Source: Larkinella arboricola (GTDB lineage Bacteria; Bacteroidota; Bacteroidia; Cytophagales; Spirosomataceae). From it: a stretch of 64,000 nt of DNA. The translations under genes and the position numbers were made by a program. The DNA is taken from assembly GCF_003259745.1 (NCBI RefSeq), contig NZ_QLMC01000002.1, positions 794,272 through 858,271 of the forward strand, written 5' to 3'. Each line of letters opens with the position of its first letter. Within the stretch, counting starts at the first letter, position 1. The notes beneath the pieces are model-generated. The model saw nothing but the letters and a program-made list of their open reading frames with translations, had not been told where the DNA came from and did no database searches. This document shows, piece after piece, positions 37,057 to 46,538 of the stretch.

Positions 37057-37152
37057 CGAAAACTATCCCAAACGTACCCGTGGACTTTCGTCCGTGATTG
37101 CTAGGGAACTGCCTCGCTGTGAAGGTGTCACGAACGAAGGTTGAGGCACTCA

Positions 37153-38985
37153 TTATTTATCCAGAAAATCCTGATAGGATTCTTCCTCGTAGGCTTGTCC
37201 CAGTTCAATATCCTGTTGATGGACGGCTCCCTCCGAAGCAATCAGCCGGCGACTGATGTTGTCGTATACGAAATGCCGGTTGGGCTGAACGACGCCAAAA
37301 CCGTTGTTAAAAGCAAAATAGGCAAATGGTTGGTTGTTGGAATTCAGCAGGTCGCGGCTCCATCTGAAAGCCGATGCGTCGAGACGAAGTTGCTGAAGCA
37401 GGGTAGCTGCCAGATCGGTTTGCGAACCAATGTGGTCAATACGGTGCGGTTGAGTTTTTAAAGCGCCCCCCAGCCACAGCATCGGAATGTGGAAATCCCG
37501 CATTTTGTCGGAAGCCAGCACCGGCAGCCGGTGACCGTGATCAGCGGTAATGATAATTAGGGTGTTCGACCACCAGGGTTGCTTTCGGGCCTGGGTGATA
37601 AACTCGCCCAGACTACGGTCGGCATAATACATCGCATTCAGAAACAGGGATTCTTCGTCATCGCCGGGGAATACCGTCGGCATCGGAACCTCGAACGGTT
37701 CGTGGCTGCTCAGGGTAAAAAATGTCGTAAAAAACGGCTGTTTTGTTTTGCCCAGATCCGATAGAATCCGGTTGTAAACAATATGATCGTGCGCCCCCCA
37801 CTTGGAATTCCAGTCTTTGCGCTCAAAATCGCTTTTGGCTATAATCCGGTCAAACTGGTTGTGGTAGAGGTACGATTTAATGTTTGCAAATTCCGTTTCT
37901 CCGCCGTAATAGAATGCGGTTTGATACCCAGCTTTTTTCATCGCCTGCCCGAGGGTAGGCAGCTTGGCCGATTTTGAGGGCAGCGTCATAATCGAAGCCG
38001 TGGCCTGGGCCGGAAAACCGCTTAACAACGCAATGAGGCCCTTTTCGCTCCGGTCGCCACTGGCGTAAATCTGGTTGAAGAGGAGCCCCTCGCGGGTTAA
38101 TTTCTCAAATTCGGGCGTAACACCTGGCCGTCCGTTCAAAGCCGCCACCGACTTGGCCGTAAAGCTTTCCCAGATAATGAAAATAACATTAGGGCGTGGG
38201 GTGTTCAGCAACGATTGATGGCTCGTATCGGGATGGTAAAGTGTCTGTAAGGCACGTTTAGCCTGTCCTTTCGGAAAGAAGGTATATGGGTTGCTGCCAA
38301 ATTTGTTGCGTTCAAGAAAGGAATGAATAAAATTCCACTGAGGGGTAACGGCTGCGTAATTCGCAAAAGCAGTCGGTGAAAAATAAACCGCACTGACGTT
38401 CATGGGGGCCAGTTGCGTGCCGCCCCGGATGGGGATAATCAGCGCTACGGTAGCGATCAGCAGAGCCGGAATGGCGATCCATTTTCTGACCGGCTGAAAC
38501 CGCCTGACGTTCCATTGAATGAGCCGCCGGAAAGCATAACCGCCAACAAGCAGCTGGGCCAGAAAGACCGTAATCAGCAGAAAGATTGGCGAAGAAGCGA
38601 CCGAAGCTGCGGCCTCGCGCGGTGATTTCAGGTAGTGCAGCGGAGTAATATCGAGATGAAAGCCCCAGGTCCGAAAAACTTCCAGGTCCGCCACACCAAT
38701 CAACGTAACCAGAACTAACTCAACAAACGTAAGCAGGTGAAGGGTCGTTGCCAGTTGCCGGTGTGGCCCATTCGGGAGAAGGGTAATCAGCAGGGCCGGA
38801 AGCACCGTCAGGTAACCAGCCGTCGATAAGTCCATGCGAAGACCGTGGGCAAAAACACCCAGCAGGGTAGAGGAATCCAGTTGGCTGGTTTGTGGTTGGT
38901 ACCAGAGAAACAAAATCCGATTTAGGGCCAGCCAGCCTGTCCAGCCCAGCAAATAAGTTACAAGAAAACGAAAACGACTCTTCAT
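37153..38985 (-). CDS. LtaS-like membrane sulfatase/phosphoglycerol transferase family protein
   Basis: 610 aa. Five N-terminal TM helices (residues ~1-190), then a periplasmic alkaline-phosphatase-fold domain. It opens with NVIFIIWESFTAKSVAALNG, with the nucleophile region ASGDRSEKGLIALLSG (Ser where LtaS-type enzymes have Thr) and the metal site IITADHGHRLP. Family members transfer phosphoglycerol or phosphoethanolamine to envelope polymers or lipids. The actual product in this Gram-negative is unknown. It ends 110 bases upstream of mtaB. Confidence 0.88.
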   Translation of the reverse strand: MKSRFRFLVTYLLGWTGWLALNRILFLWYQPQTSQLDSSTLLGVFAHGLRMDLSTAGYLTVLPALLITLLPNGPHRQLATTLHLLTFVELVLVTLIGVADLEVFRTWGFHLDITPLHYLKSPREAAASVASSPIFLLITVFLAQLLVGGYAFRRLIQWNVRRFQPVRKWIAIPALLIATVALIIPIRGGTQLAPMNVSAVYFSPTAFANYAAVTPQWNFIHSFLERNKFGSNPYTFFPKGQAKRALQTLYHPDTSHQSLLNTPRPNVIFIIWESFTAKSVAALNGRPGVTPEFEKLTREGLLFNQIYASGDRSEKGLIALLSGFPAQATASIMTLPSKSAKLPTLGQAMKKAGYQTAFYYGGETEFANIKSYLYHNQFDRIIAKSDFERKDWNSKWGAHDHIVYNRILSDLGKTKQPFFTTFFTLSSHEPFEVPMPTVFPGDDEESLFLNAMYYADRSLGEFITQARKQPWWSNTLIIITADHGHRLPVLASDKMRDFHIPMLWLGGALKTQPHRIDHIGSQTDLAATLLQQLRLDASAFRWSRDLLNSNNQPFAYFAFNNGFGVVQPNRHFVYDNISRRLIASEGAVHQQDIELGQAYEEESYQDFLDK

Positions 38986-39305
38986 TTACGTACGTATGAA
39001 TCAGCACTCATGAAACAAAGGTAAGGCCAATTTTGATCGGTTTAATGACTTCCTGCGCAAACGGTATTCCGGAGGTTCTGGAGGGGTATCTGTAGTCTGT
39101 ACAATTTATTCTTTGCAGGATGCAATATGGCTCAAAAATAGTTCTTTTCTTAGAACGCACCTCCGACTCTGCTTAAAACCTAGTTTTGAGTTTTTTGACA
39201 ATTTTTCGTGAAAAAAAGGTTAAAATGGAGGTGAATTTTTGGAAATGAAAACAAATTGTCAGTATTTTTGGCTGTTTTTAATTCAAAAACCACCTCAAAC
39301 CTAAC
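38986..39305 (+). promoter_or_regulatory. Upstream region of glutamine synthetase III with a perfect promoter
   Basis: 320 bases without an ORF. TTTG at 39238-39241 and TATTTTTG at 39263-39270 have a 21-base spacer, a full Bacteroidota consensus. This predicts a transcript start near 39277 and a ~30-base leader. The rest is AT-rich and may hold nitrogen-control sites, none of which I can name. Confidence 0.6.
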
Positions 39306-41495
39306 ATGTCTAACTTTCGGTTTAAAGCTCTCGAAATTGCACAAAGTCGGCAAGCGTTGTCCGTAGCTCCTCCAGCCGAGAAGGTGTCGGAATTTTATGG
39401 CTCCTACACTTTTAATAACGAAGTGATGCGCTCCCTGCTGTCGCCGGAAGCGTATCTCAAAATTACCCAGGCTATTGAAACCGGTGGTAAAATCGACCGC
39501 GACATTGCTGACGAAGTGGCAAATGCCATGAAGTCATGGGCGCTGGGCAAAGGAGCTACCCACTACACGCACTGGTTTCAGCCGCTGACGGGTGATACGG
39601 CCGAAAAACACGATGCCTTCTTTGATGTAACGATAGAAGGCAAAGCCATCGAGAAGTTTAAAGGAAGCGCCCTGGTTCAGCAGGAGCCCGATGCTTCGTC
39701 ATTCCCCAACGGTGGTCTGCGGAATACGTTTGAAGCACGCGGGTATACGGGTTGGGATCCCAGCTCACCGGCGTTCCTGATGGACAACGGTGCGGGTGGT
39801 AAAACGCTCTGTATTCCTTCGGTATTTATTTCCTATACCGGTGAAGCCCTTGACTACAAAACCCCGTTGCTGAAAGCCCTCTCGGCCGTTGATAAAGCAG
39901 CTACGGCGGTTTGCCAATATTTTGATCGGAATGTAACGAAAGTAACCCCAACGCTCGGACCCGAGCAGGAGTACTTCGTTGTTGATAAGGCCCTGTTCTA
40001 CGCCCGCCCGGACCTGGTGATGTCCGGCCGCACGGTATTCGGGCACTCGCCCGCCCGGGGTCAGCAGTTGGAAGACCACTACTTCGGTACGATTCCTCCG
40101 CGCGTAAACGCGTTCATGGTCGATTTCGAATTCGAAGCCATGAAACTCGGTATGCCCGTTCGCACGCGTCACAACGAGGTAGCTCCGGGCCAGTTTGAAG
40201 TAGCCCCGACCTTTGAAGAGGTGAACCTGGCCATCGACCACAACGCCCTGTTGATGGACCTGATGGAAAAAGTGGCCGAAAGACACAACTTCAAAATCCT
40301 GTTCCACGAAAAACCGTTTGCCGGAATCAACGGTAGCGGGAAACACAACAACTGGTCGCTCGGCACCAACACCGGTGTGAACCTGCTGGCTCCCAGCTCT
40401 AAACCGAAAGAAAGCCTGCGCTTCCTGACTTTCCTGGTGAACGTGGTGAAAGCCGTGCATGATCATGCCGATCTGCTGCGGGCCAGCATCGCTTCAGCCG
40501 GTAATGAATACCGTCTGGGTGCCAACGAAGCCCCCCCGGCCATCGTTTCGATCTTCCTGGGTGAGTCGCTGACGAAGGCACTGGAAGACCTCGAAACCAA
40601 GTCGGAGGTAATCGTCAACAAAGGCGATAACGTCTATTACAAACTGGGTATCAACCGGATTCCGTCGCTGCTCCGCGACAATACCGACCGTAACCGGACT
40701 TCACCGTTTGCCTTCACGGGTAACAAATTTGAATTCCGGGCCGTGGGTGGTGGTGCCAACTCCTCTTCAACCATGACGGTATTGAACGCCATTGTGGCCG
40801 ATCAGCTGAACAAATTCAAGCAGGATCTGGATGCTCGTCTGGCCAACGGAGAGAAGAAAGAACTCGCCATTGTCGATATTCTGAAGTCTTACTACGCCGA
40901 TTCAAAACGCATTCTGTTTGAAGGAAACGGGTATTCGGATGAGTGGATTGAAGAAGCGGCAAAACGCGGTTTGTCGAATATCAAATCGTCGCCGGAAGCC
41001 CTGGGTGTGTACCTGAAACCCGAGTCGCTGGAACTGTTCGAGCGTACGGGAGTTCTGAGCCACACCGAGGTAGAATCCCGCTATGAGATCGAACTGGAAA
41101 AATACGTGAAGAAAGTACAGATCGAATCGCGTGTGATTGGTGATCTGGCCCTGAACCACATTATCTCAACGGCGTTGAAATACCTGAACAAACTGGCCGA
41201 AACCGCAAAATCGCTGGTTGACCTGGGTATGAACAACGAAGCTGAGCCGATCAAAGCGATGATCGCTGAAATTTCGGCCCGTGTCAGCAACATCAAGAAA
41301 GGAGTTGAAGACATGACCGAAACCCGTAAGCGGGCCAATGCGCTGCCGACGGCCACTGAAATGGCGAAAGTTTACGCAACGGAAGTGAAAGATTTCTTTG
41401 ATGTAATCCGCTACGAAGTTGATAAGCTGGAATTGATTATCGACGACGAAGACTGGCCGCTGGTGAAATACCGCGAACTGCTTTTTATCAAGTAA
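39306..41495 (+). CDS. glnN: Glutamine synthetase type III
   Basis: 729 aa, the long GSIII type common in Bacteroidota. Conserved metal and substrate segments are LGPEQEYFVVD, RHNEVAPGQFEVAPTFEEVN, HEKPFAGINGSGKHNNWSLGTN and FRAVGGGANSSSTMTVLNAI. Makes glutamine from glutamate, ammonia and ATP. Lies 3.8 kb from amtB and has its own strong promoter and terminator. Confidence 0.98.
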   Translation: MSNFRFKALEIAQSRQALSVAPPAEKVSEFYGSYTFNNEVMRSLLSPEAYLKITQAIETGGKIDRDIADEVANAMKSWALGKGATHYTHWFQPLTGDTAEKHDAFFDVTIEGKAIEKFKGSALVQQEPDASSFPNGGLRNTFEARGYTGWDPSSPAFLMDNGAGGKTLCIPSVFISYTGEALDYKTPLLKALSAVDKAATAVCQYFDRNVTKVTPTLGPEQEYFVVDKALFYARPDLVMSGRTVFGHSPARGQQLEDHYFGTIPPRVNAFMVDFEFEAMKLGMPVRTRHNEVAPGQFEVAPTFEEVNLAIDHNALLMDLMEKVAERHNFKILFHEKPFAGINGSGKHNNWSLGTNTGVNLLAPSSKPKESLRFLTFLVNVVKAVHDHADLLRASIASAGNEYRLGANEAPPAIVSIFLGESLTKALEDLETKSEVIVNKGDNVYYKLGINRIPSLLRDNTDRNRTSPFAFTGNKFEFRAVGGGANSSSTMTVLNAIVADQLNKFKQDLDARLANGEKKELAIVDILKSYYADSKRILFEGNGYSDEWIEEAAKRGLSNIKSSPEALGVYLKPESLELFERTGVLSHTEVESRYEIELEKYVKKVQIESRVIGDLALNHIISTALKYLNKLAETAKSLVDLGMNNEAEPIKAMIAEISARVSNIKKGVEDMTETRKRANALPTATEMAKVYATEVKDFFDVIRYEVDKLELIIDDEDWPLVKYRELLFIK

Positions 41496-41523
41496 TAAAG
41501 TTTTTCCAACCATATCGTTACAT

Positions 41524-41557
41524 AAAGCCCGCGCCGATTGGCGTGGGCTTTTGTTTT
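41524..41557 (+). terminator. Rho-independent terminator of glnN
   Basis: AAAGCCCGCGCC (41524-41535) pairs with GGCGTGGGCTTT (41540-41551) around GATT, with one wobble, followed by TGTTTTT. Confidence 0.9.
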
Positions 41558-41697
41558 TCAGAGGCCCCAGGATTTGTTTAGCCAATGACCACAATTTTTT
41601 AGTTAAAAATACGCTTATTTGTAATTCTGTTTGGGAACGCGAAAACTGGCGTCCCGACGTAAAAAGCAACGAATTGACTCGAAAAATCTGAGCAAAA

Positions 41698-42900
41698 ATG
41701 CCCTTTAGCGTAGCAACCTTCATGCGCGATTTATGCCGCTTACCGCATCGGGGTGCGGCTACTGCCAACGAAGCTCCGGCCATCGAATTGCTGATGACCG
41801 CCCTGCGCGAACTTCAGGCTACGGTATCGGTCGAACCCTTCCGGACGCCCCGAACCTACGTGCCGGTTATTTACTGGCTGAGTGGCGGCATCATTGCCGG
41901 TTTAGTTACGTTCTCTTGGCTGGGCTGGGTGTCCGTCGGCTGGACCTGGTGCTGGATCATCCTGAACTGGCTGTTTTTTAACTGGCGTTTTTCGCCGGCC
42001 AGCCGCCTTCCCCCGCAGGCGACATCCCATAATGTCATAGGGCGCTGGCCGGAAAAGGAGAGTGGCAAAGAGCACGATACCCCCGTCATGAAGTTCATTT
42101 TAATGGCTCATTACGATACCGCGCCCATTTCACTGCTCTACCGCAAAGATCGGGTCGGCAGTTTCCGGCTGTCGATTGCCGTGTCGCTGTTCCTGATGGT
42201 GGCCGCCGGTTTTCTGATGATTTTTGAACAGGCCGGGTTCGGAAGTCGCTGGCTGGTCTTGTTTCGGAACGGTTTAATTGCCTATTTCGTTCTACAGGCG
42301 CTGCTCGGTACGCTGGGCTACTGGCTTTACGGGTATTCGAACGGAGCCAGCGACAATGCAACCGGCGTAGCTGCGGCCCTGGCCACCGCCGAACGGCTGC
42401 AACAGGTCTATTTGCCGGGTATGGATCTTGAGGTCGTGCTGACGGGGGCCGGAGAAGCCGGCATGATGGGTTCGCGGGCGTATCTGGAAAAACACCACGC
42501 TAGTTGGCCCAAAGGACGGACGTTTGTGGTTAACTTTGACACCCTGGGTAACGGAACGCTGCGGGTTATTAAACATACCGGCACAATAGAAGTTATTGAG
42601 TATACCAATGAACTGATGAATACGGCGGAGAGCCTGCTGGAAGAAAAGCCGTTTCGCGGGGTTGTAAAGCCCGACCGCTGGCACATGGCCGATTTTGACA
42701 GTGTATGGTTTGTTCGCCGGAAAATACCGGTCATGACCTTGACGGCGATGGATGCCAGTGGCCGTATGCCCAATATCCATCGCCTGGAAGATCAGCTGGT
42801 ACTGACCGATGTATCAGCCATTCCGGTAGCGGTTGATTTTGCCATTCAGACGCTCGTTCGTACCTACCAGACGTTTGAGGTCACGGCCGAGCGATTATAA
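41698..42900 (+). CDS. Membrane protein with M28-type (Zn-peptidase) domain, general base apparently missing
   Basis: 400 aa. Four likely TM helices (about 55-75, 78-96, 158-177, 187-210) interrupt or precede an M28 aminopeptidase-like domain. Metal ligands are visible as H138 (AHYDT), D219 (SDNATG), E253 (GAGEAGMMGS), D281 (NFDTLG) and H361 (IHRLEDQ). The residue before E253, where active enzymes have the catalytic Glu (EE pair), is Gly252. It may be inactive, a sensor, or use another base. No close neighbour explains it. Confidence 0.75.
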   Translation: MPFSVATFMRDLCRLPHRGAATANEAPAIELLMTALRELQATVSVEPFRTPRTYVPVIYWLSGGIIAGLVTFSWLGWVSVGWTWCWIILNWLFFNWRFSPASRLPPQATSHNVIGRWPEKESGKEHDTPVMKFILMAHYDTAPISLLYRKDRVGSFRLSIAVSLFLMVAAGFLMIFEQAGFGSRWLVLFRNGLIAYFVLQALLGTLGYWLYGYSNGASDNATGVAAALATAERLQQVYLPGMDLEVVLTGAGEAGMMGSRAYLEKHHASWPKGRTFVVNFDTLGNGTLRVIKHTGTIEVIEYTNELMNTAESLLEEKPFRGVVKPDRWHMADFDSVWFVRRKIPVMTLTAMDASGRMPNIHRLEDQLVLTDVSAIPVAVDFAIQTLVRTYQTFEVTAERL

Positions 42901-42980
42901 CGGAATGGAGCGGCCCGGAAGCGCCAGGCCGGTGAAATTTTAGCGAAGAAACTAAATTGCCATAGTTAATTATTATTTAA

Positions 42981-43553
42981 ATGGGGACGTATAAAAACGA
43001 AGGATTTGATCCGGCGGTGATCCGAAGTCTCAAGGAACAATATACGCAGGAAGGAAGCACATTCATTTATGTAGAGGACGAAGATGATGATTCTGACGTG
43101 CTCAATTCGGGTGAATGTGTTCACGTCCAATTCGTAGGAAACTACCGGGAGTCTGAAGTAATCTATGATGCCATTATCTACACGCTTCGGCTGCACCACA
43201 GCAGTCTGGTGTATGAAATGGCAATGGACAAAGTAAAGAAGTCTTTTCCAAGCTATGTGCCGGTGGAAGAACGGAAAGCCGATTACCGGATCGACCCGGA
43301 GCTGGAAGAAGAAATTGAGTTGTTCCTGACCGAACTGATTGAGGAAATCGAAGAAACGGAAGCCGTAAAAGTGCAGGAACACATCGAAATTGACCCGGAT
43401 TTTGAATTCGGTATCAGCCTCGACGTTTGCCTGAACGTGGAAGAAATTACCGAGGAAGTCATTGAGGATTTTATTGCCAGATTCACGTCGAACACCCTGG
43501 AACTGGACGAGACGATGTATTCATTCTCGAGCGATGATGAATCAGAAAGTTAA
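42981..43553 (+). CDS. Very acidic hypothetical protein
   Basis: 190 aa. Extremely rich in Asp/Glu (EDEDDDSD near residue 32; DPELEEEIELFLTELIEEIEE in the middle) with a mixed alpha/beta look and no signal or TM. The charge resembles nucleic-acid mimics or chaperone-like anti-aggregation proteins, but nothing specific is recognised. It is followed after 64 bases by rsmE on the same strand. Confidence 0.7.
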   Translation: MGTYKNEGFDPAVIRSLKEQYTQEGSTFIYVEDEDDDSDVLNSGECVHVQFVGNYRESEVIYDAIIYTLRLHHSSLVYEMAMDKVKKSFPSYVPVEERKADYRIDPELEEEIELFLTELIEEIEETEAVKVQEHIEIDPDFEFGISLDVCLNVEEITEEVIEDFIARFTSNTLELDETMYSFSSDDESES

Positions 43554-43617
43554 TTTTTTCGTTAGCAGTTTAAGGTAGCCAGTTGAGGGGCCGGTTTGGG
43601 CTCATTCGTCAGTATCT

Positions 43618-44316
43618 ATGCACTTGTTTTATCAGCCTGATGCAGAACAGGAATCATTCCTGAGTGAGGAAGAATCCCGGCATTGCGTCAAAACCCTGCG
43701 TCTGACGAAGGGAGATGCCATTGATGTCACGGACGGGAAGGGAAAGCGTTACAAAAGCGTCATTGAAACCGCCGATCCGCGCCGGTGTACATTTCGAATT
43801 CAGGAAACGTTTGTCCAAACACCCCGGCCTTACCGGATTCATCTGGCCGTAGCACCCACCAAAAACAGTGACCGAATCGAATGGCTCGTTGAAAAAACCG
43901 TGGAGCTGGGCATCGATCACCTGAGTTTTTTCGTTAGTAAACATTCGGAACGGCGTTTGCTTAAGATCGACCGACTGGAAAAAATTGCCGTGGCCGCCAT
44001 GAAACAGTCGTTGCAGTTGTTTATGCCGGTGATTGATCCGCTGCTGGATTTTTCCAGCGTGCTAACAAAACCGGCCGATCAGCGGTTTATCGCTCATCTG
44101 CCGGAAGACGCATCGGCTGCGCCGTTGGGGAAGGCGGGTCGTCCGGGCGGAACCACGCTGGTGCTGATCGGGCCGGAGGGTGACTTTGCCAAACCGGAAA
44201 TAGAATCGGCCCTTGCCAGCGGGTTCAACATGGTGACGCTGGGATCGACGCGGCTGCGTACTGAAACGGCGGCTCTGGCGGCCTGTCATACCATACACCT
44301 GATTAATACAATATGA
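43618..44316 (+). CDS. rsmE: 16S rRNA m3U1498 methyltransferase
   Basis: 232 aa. N-terminal PUA-like part (HLFYQPDAEQESFLSEEESRHCVKTLRL) and C-terminal SPOUT knot with VLIGPEGDFAKPEIE and VTLGSTRLRTETAAL. Transfers methyl from SAM to U1498 of 16S rRNA. Its stop overlaps the start of the DUF4159 gene. Confidence 0.96.
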   Translation: MHLFYQPDAEQESFLSEEESRHCVKTLRLTKGDAIDVTDGKGKRYKSVIETADPRRCTFRIQETFVQTPRPYRIHLAVAPTKNSDRIEWLVEKTVELGIDHLSFFVSKHSERRLLKIDRLEKIAVAAMKQSLQLFMPVIDPLLDFSSVLTKPADQRFIAHLPEDASAAPLGKAGRPGGTTLVLIGPEGDFAKPEIESALASGFNMVTLGSTRLRTETAALAACHTIHLINTI

Positions 44317-44990
44317 TGACGAGACGGCTTACGCACCTTCTGCAAACGATTTTTGTTCTCACATTGCTGACGACAACGGCGGTTCAGGCGCAGTACTCCT
44401 ATAAAATTGCGAAACTGAAATACAATGGAGGGGGCGACTGGTACGCCAACAAAACATCCATTCCGAACCTGATCAAATTCTGCAACACCAACCTGCGGAT
44501 GAACATTTTTCCGGAGGAAGATATTGTGGAAGTGGGTAGCCCGGAATTATTTTCGTATCCGTTTGTTCATATGACCGGGCACGGGAACGTGGTGTTTACG
44601 GATGCCGAAGCCCAGAATCTGAGACGGTATTTAATGTCGGGCGGATTTTTGCACATCGACGATAATTACGGGCTGGATAAGTTTATCCGGCGCGAGATGA
44701 AAAAGGTTTTTCCGGAGTTAACGTTTATTGAATTGCCATATAACCATCCGGTTTATCACCAGAAATTTAACTTCACCAACGGCTTGCCCAAGGTGCACGA
44801 ACACGAAGGGAAGGCACCGCAGGGATTTGGATTAATCTGGGAAGGCCGCCTGGTTTGTTTTTACAGTTACGAGTGTGATTTAGGGAATGGGTGGGAAGAC
44901 CAATCGGTCTATAATGATCCGGAAGAAGCCCGTCAACAGGCTTTACGCATGGGTGCCAACCTGTTACAGTACTCGACAACGGCTTATTAA
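44313..44990 (+). CDS. DUF4159 domain protein, exported
   Basis: 225 aa. Signal peptide up to VQAQ (residue 27). The domain begins with YKIAKLKYNGGGDWYANKTSIPNLIKFCNTNL and has the class I GATase-like/DUF4159 features MTGHGNVVFTDAEAQNLRRYLMSGGFLHIDDNYG. Translation is coupled to rsmE (ATGATGA at 44313-44319). Function unknown. Confidence 0.9.
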   Translation: MMTRRLTHLLQTIFVLTLLTTTAVQAQYSYKIAKLKYNGGGDWYANKTSIPNLIKFCNTNLRMNIFPEEDIVEVGSPELFSYPFVHMTGHGNVVFTDAEAQNLRRYLMSGGFLHIDDNYGLDKFIRREMKKVFPELTFIELPYNHPVYHQKFNFTNGLPKVHEHEGKAPQGFGLIWEGRLVCFYSYECDLGNGWEDQSVYNDPEEARQQALRMGANLLQYSTTAY

Positions 44991-45050
44991 GCAAAAAAAT
45001 AAAAAAAATAAAAATTTGTCTTATTCGGTTAACAATCGGCTTAATTGTTG

Positions 45051-45058
45051 TAGATTTG
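45051..45058 (+). promoter_or_regulatory. -7 box of the desaturase gene
   Basis: TAGATTTG is a perfect TAnnTTTG, lying in an AT-rich gap; the -33 part is weak (GGTT at about the right distance). Predicted transcript start near 45065. Confidence 0.45.
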
Positions 45059-45117
45059 TATAAATCAATTGCACTGTAGTTGGTTGTTAGCCATTCACTT
45101 TTAACAATGTTACGCCT

Positions 45118-45930
45118 GTGGTAATAGTTCTTGTCGCCTTTGTTGCTCACTGGTACGTGTCACTTTTCTGCCAGACCTTCTTTCTGCACCGGTATTCGGC
45201 TCATAAGATGTTCACGATGAGCAAGGTTTGGGAACGCTTTTTTTATTTCCTGACCTACGTTTCGCAAGGGTCTTCCTATCTAAGCCCCCGGGCTTATGCG
45301 GTTTTACACCGTATGCACCATGCGTTCAGCGATACGCCTAAAGACCCGCACTCCCCGCATCATACGAAAAACGTATTTACCATGATGTGGAAAACAAAAG
45401 ATATTTACAATGCCGTTTTGAACCGGACGCGCCCCGTTGAAGCCAAATTCGACCGGAATTACCCGGTTTGGGAAACGCTGGAGAAAATCGGGGATTCCTG
45501 GATTTCACGCGTCGGCTGGGGAACCGCCTACTCGCTGTTCTATATTTTCGCATACGTTTATCTGGATATGCACTGGGCGTTTTTCTTCCTGCTGCCAGTC
45601 CACTTCCTGATGGGACCCATCCACGGCGCAATTGTAAACTGGAGCGGTCACAAATACGGCTATGCCAACTTCGATAACCACGACCGGTCGAAAAATTCGC
45701 TGTTCTTCGACTGGCTGATGCTGGGCGAGCTGTTCCAGAACAACCACCACAAACGTCCGAATGCAGCCAACTTCGGTGCCAAATGGTGGGAGGTCGACCC
45801 GACCTATCCCGTGATCAAGTTTCTGGCCTGGACGGGCATTATCAAAATGCGTCCGGCTAAAGTCAACACCGGCGAATTTGAAACCGGTCACGAGCGTCTG
45901 GTAGAGACCAACGAGAAGATGTCTGCTTAA
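45118..45930 (+). CDS. Membrane fatty acyl-CoA desaturase
   Basis: 270 aa from GTG 45118. The nearby ATG 45108 is out of frame and stops after five codons. Histidine boxes HRYSAH (24-29), HRMHH (64-68) and a C-terminal NNHHKRPNAAN box ligate the di-iron centre. Four TM segments. Introduces a double bond into acyl chains, probably delta-9. Monocistronic, with its own promoter and terminator. Confidence 0.9.
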   Translation: MVIVLVAFVAHWYVSLFCQTFFLHRYSAHKMFTMSKVWERFFYFLTYVSQGSSYLSPRAYAVLHRMHHAFSDTPKDPHSPHHTKNVFTMMWKTKDIYNAVLNRTRPVEAKFDRNYPVWETLEKIGDSWISRVGWGTAYSLFYIFAYVYLDMHWAFFFLLPVHFLMGPIHGAIVNWSGHKYGYANFDNHDRSKNSLFFDWLMLGELFQNNHHKRPNAANFGAKWWEVDPTYPVIKFLAWTGIIKMRPAKVNTGEFETGHERLVETNEKMSA

Positions 45931-45951
45931 TAAACGCTTTCAATACCATAT

Positions 45952-45986
45952 AAAAAGCCCGCTAGCCAAAACTAGCGGGCTTTTTT
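45952..45986. terminator. Bidirectional terminator between desaturase and nucleotidase genes
   Basis: GCCCGCTAG (45957-45965)/CTAGCGGGC (45972-45980), flanked by AAAAA and TTTTTT. Confidence 0.92.
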
Positions 45987-46010
45987 ATTGTTGCCGTTCC
46001 GACGACGGGG

Positions 46011-46538
46011 TTAGAGCAACACCTTGGCAATCTCTTCCCAGGAGAATACCCGTTGGAACATCTCGTTATCGCGATTGTGCGGAGCGTCAAACAACAACCC
46101 CTTTCCCTGAAAGCTAACCAGATTATACGGCATATCGTCAATCATGACATCGGCCCGGATGATGCTCTTGTCTCCGCAGAACACCCGGTTTTTCCAGTGA
46201 ATGTGCGGAAAGTGGCGATCCAGCCAGTCGTATTTTTCCGCCAGCGAATTGCGAAACTCCATGGCCGCCGAGGTGATGTAGAGATCGTATTTCTCGGACA
46301 GTTCCCGGGTTATTTCCGGCGCGCCGGGCATCACCTCAATGTCAGCGAAGAAACCCGGCTGATGCACATAGTCGGATAATCGCTGCGAAATGTCTTTTTC
46401 CAGCACCTCATGAAAGGAGTTCTCCCGAAATACGTCGGGGAGGGCGTTTGTGTCGAAATCGCGACGATAGATTGCAATAAATTTGCCGACGGTGTCCGCC
46501 AGCACGTCGTCCATGTCAATGGCAATGCGAGGTTTCAT
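46011..46538 (-). CDS. 5'(3')-deoxyribonucleotidase-like HAD phosphatase
   Basis: 175 aa. HAD motif I DMDDVLAD at residues 8-15 (two catalytic Asp), motif II in ITSAAMEF, motif III/IV in DVMIDDMPYNL. Belongs to the NT5C-type small 5' nucleotidases that dephosphorylate dNMPs. Its start overlaps the stop of the upstream secreted-protein gene by four bases, so the two are co-translated. Confidence 0.88.
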   Translation of the reverse strand: MKPRIAIDMDDVLADTVGKFIAIYRRDFDTNALPDVFRENSFHEVLEKDISQRLSDYVHQPGFFADIEVMPGAPEITRELSEKYDLYITSAAMEFRNSLAEKYDWLDRHFPHIHWKNRVFCGDKSIIRADVMIDDMPYNLVSFQGKGLLFDAPHNRDNEMFQRVFSWEEIAKVLL

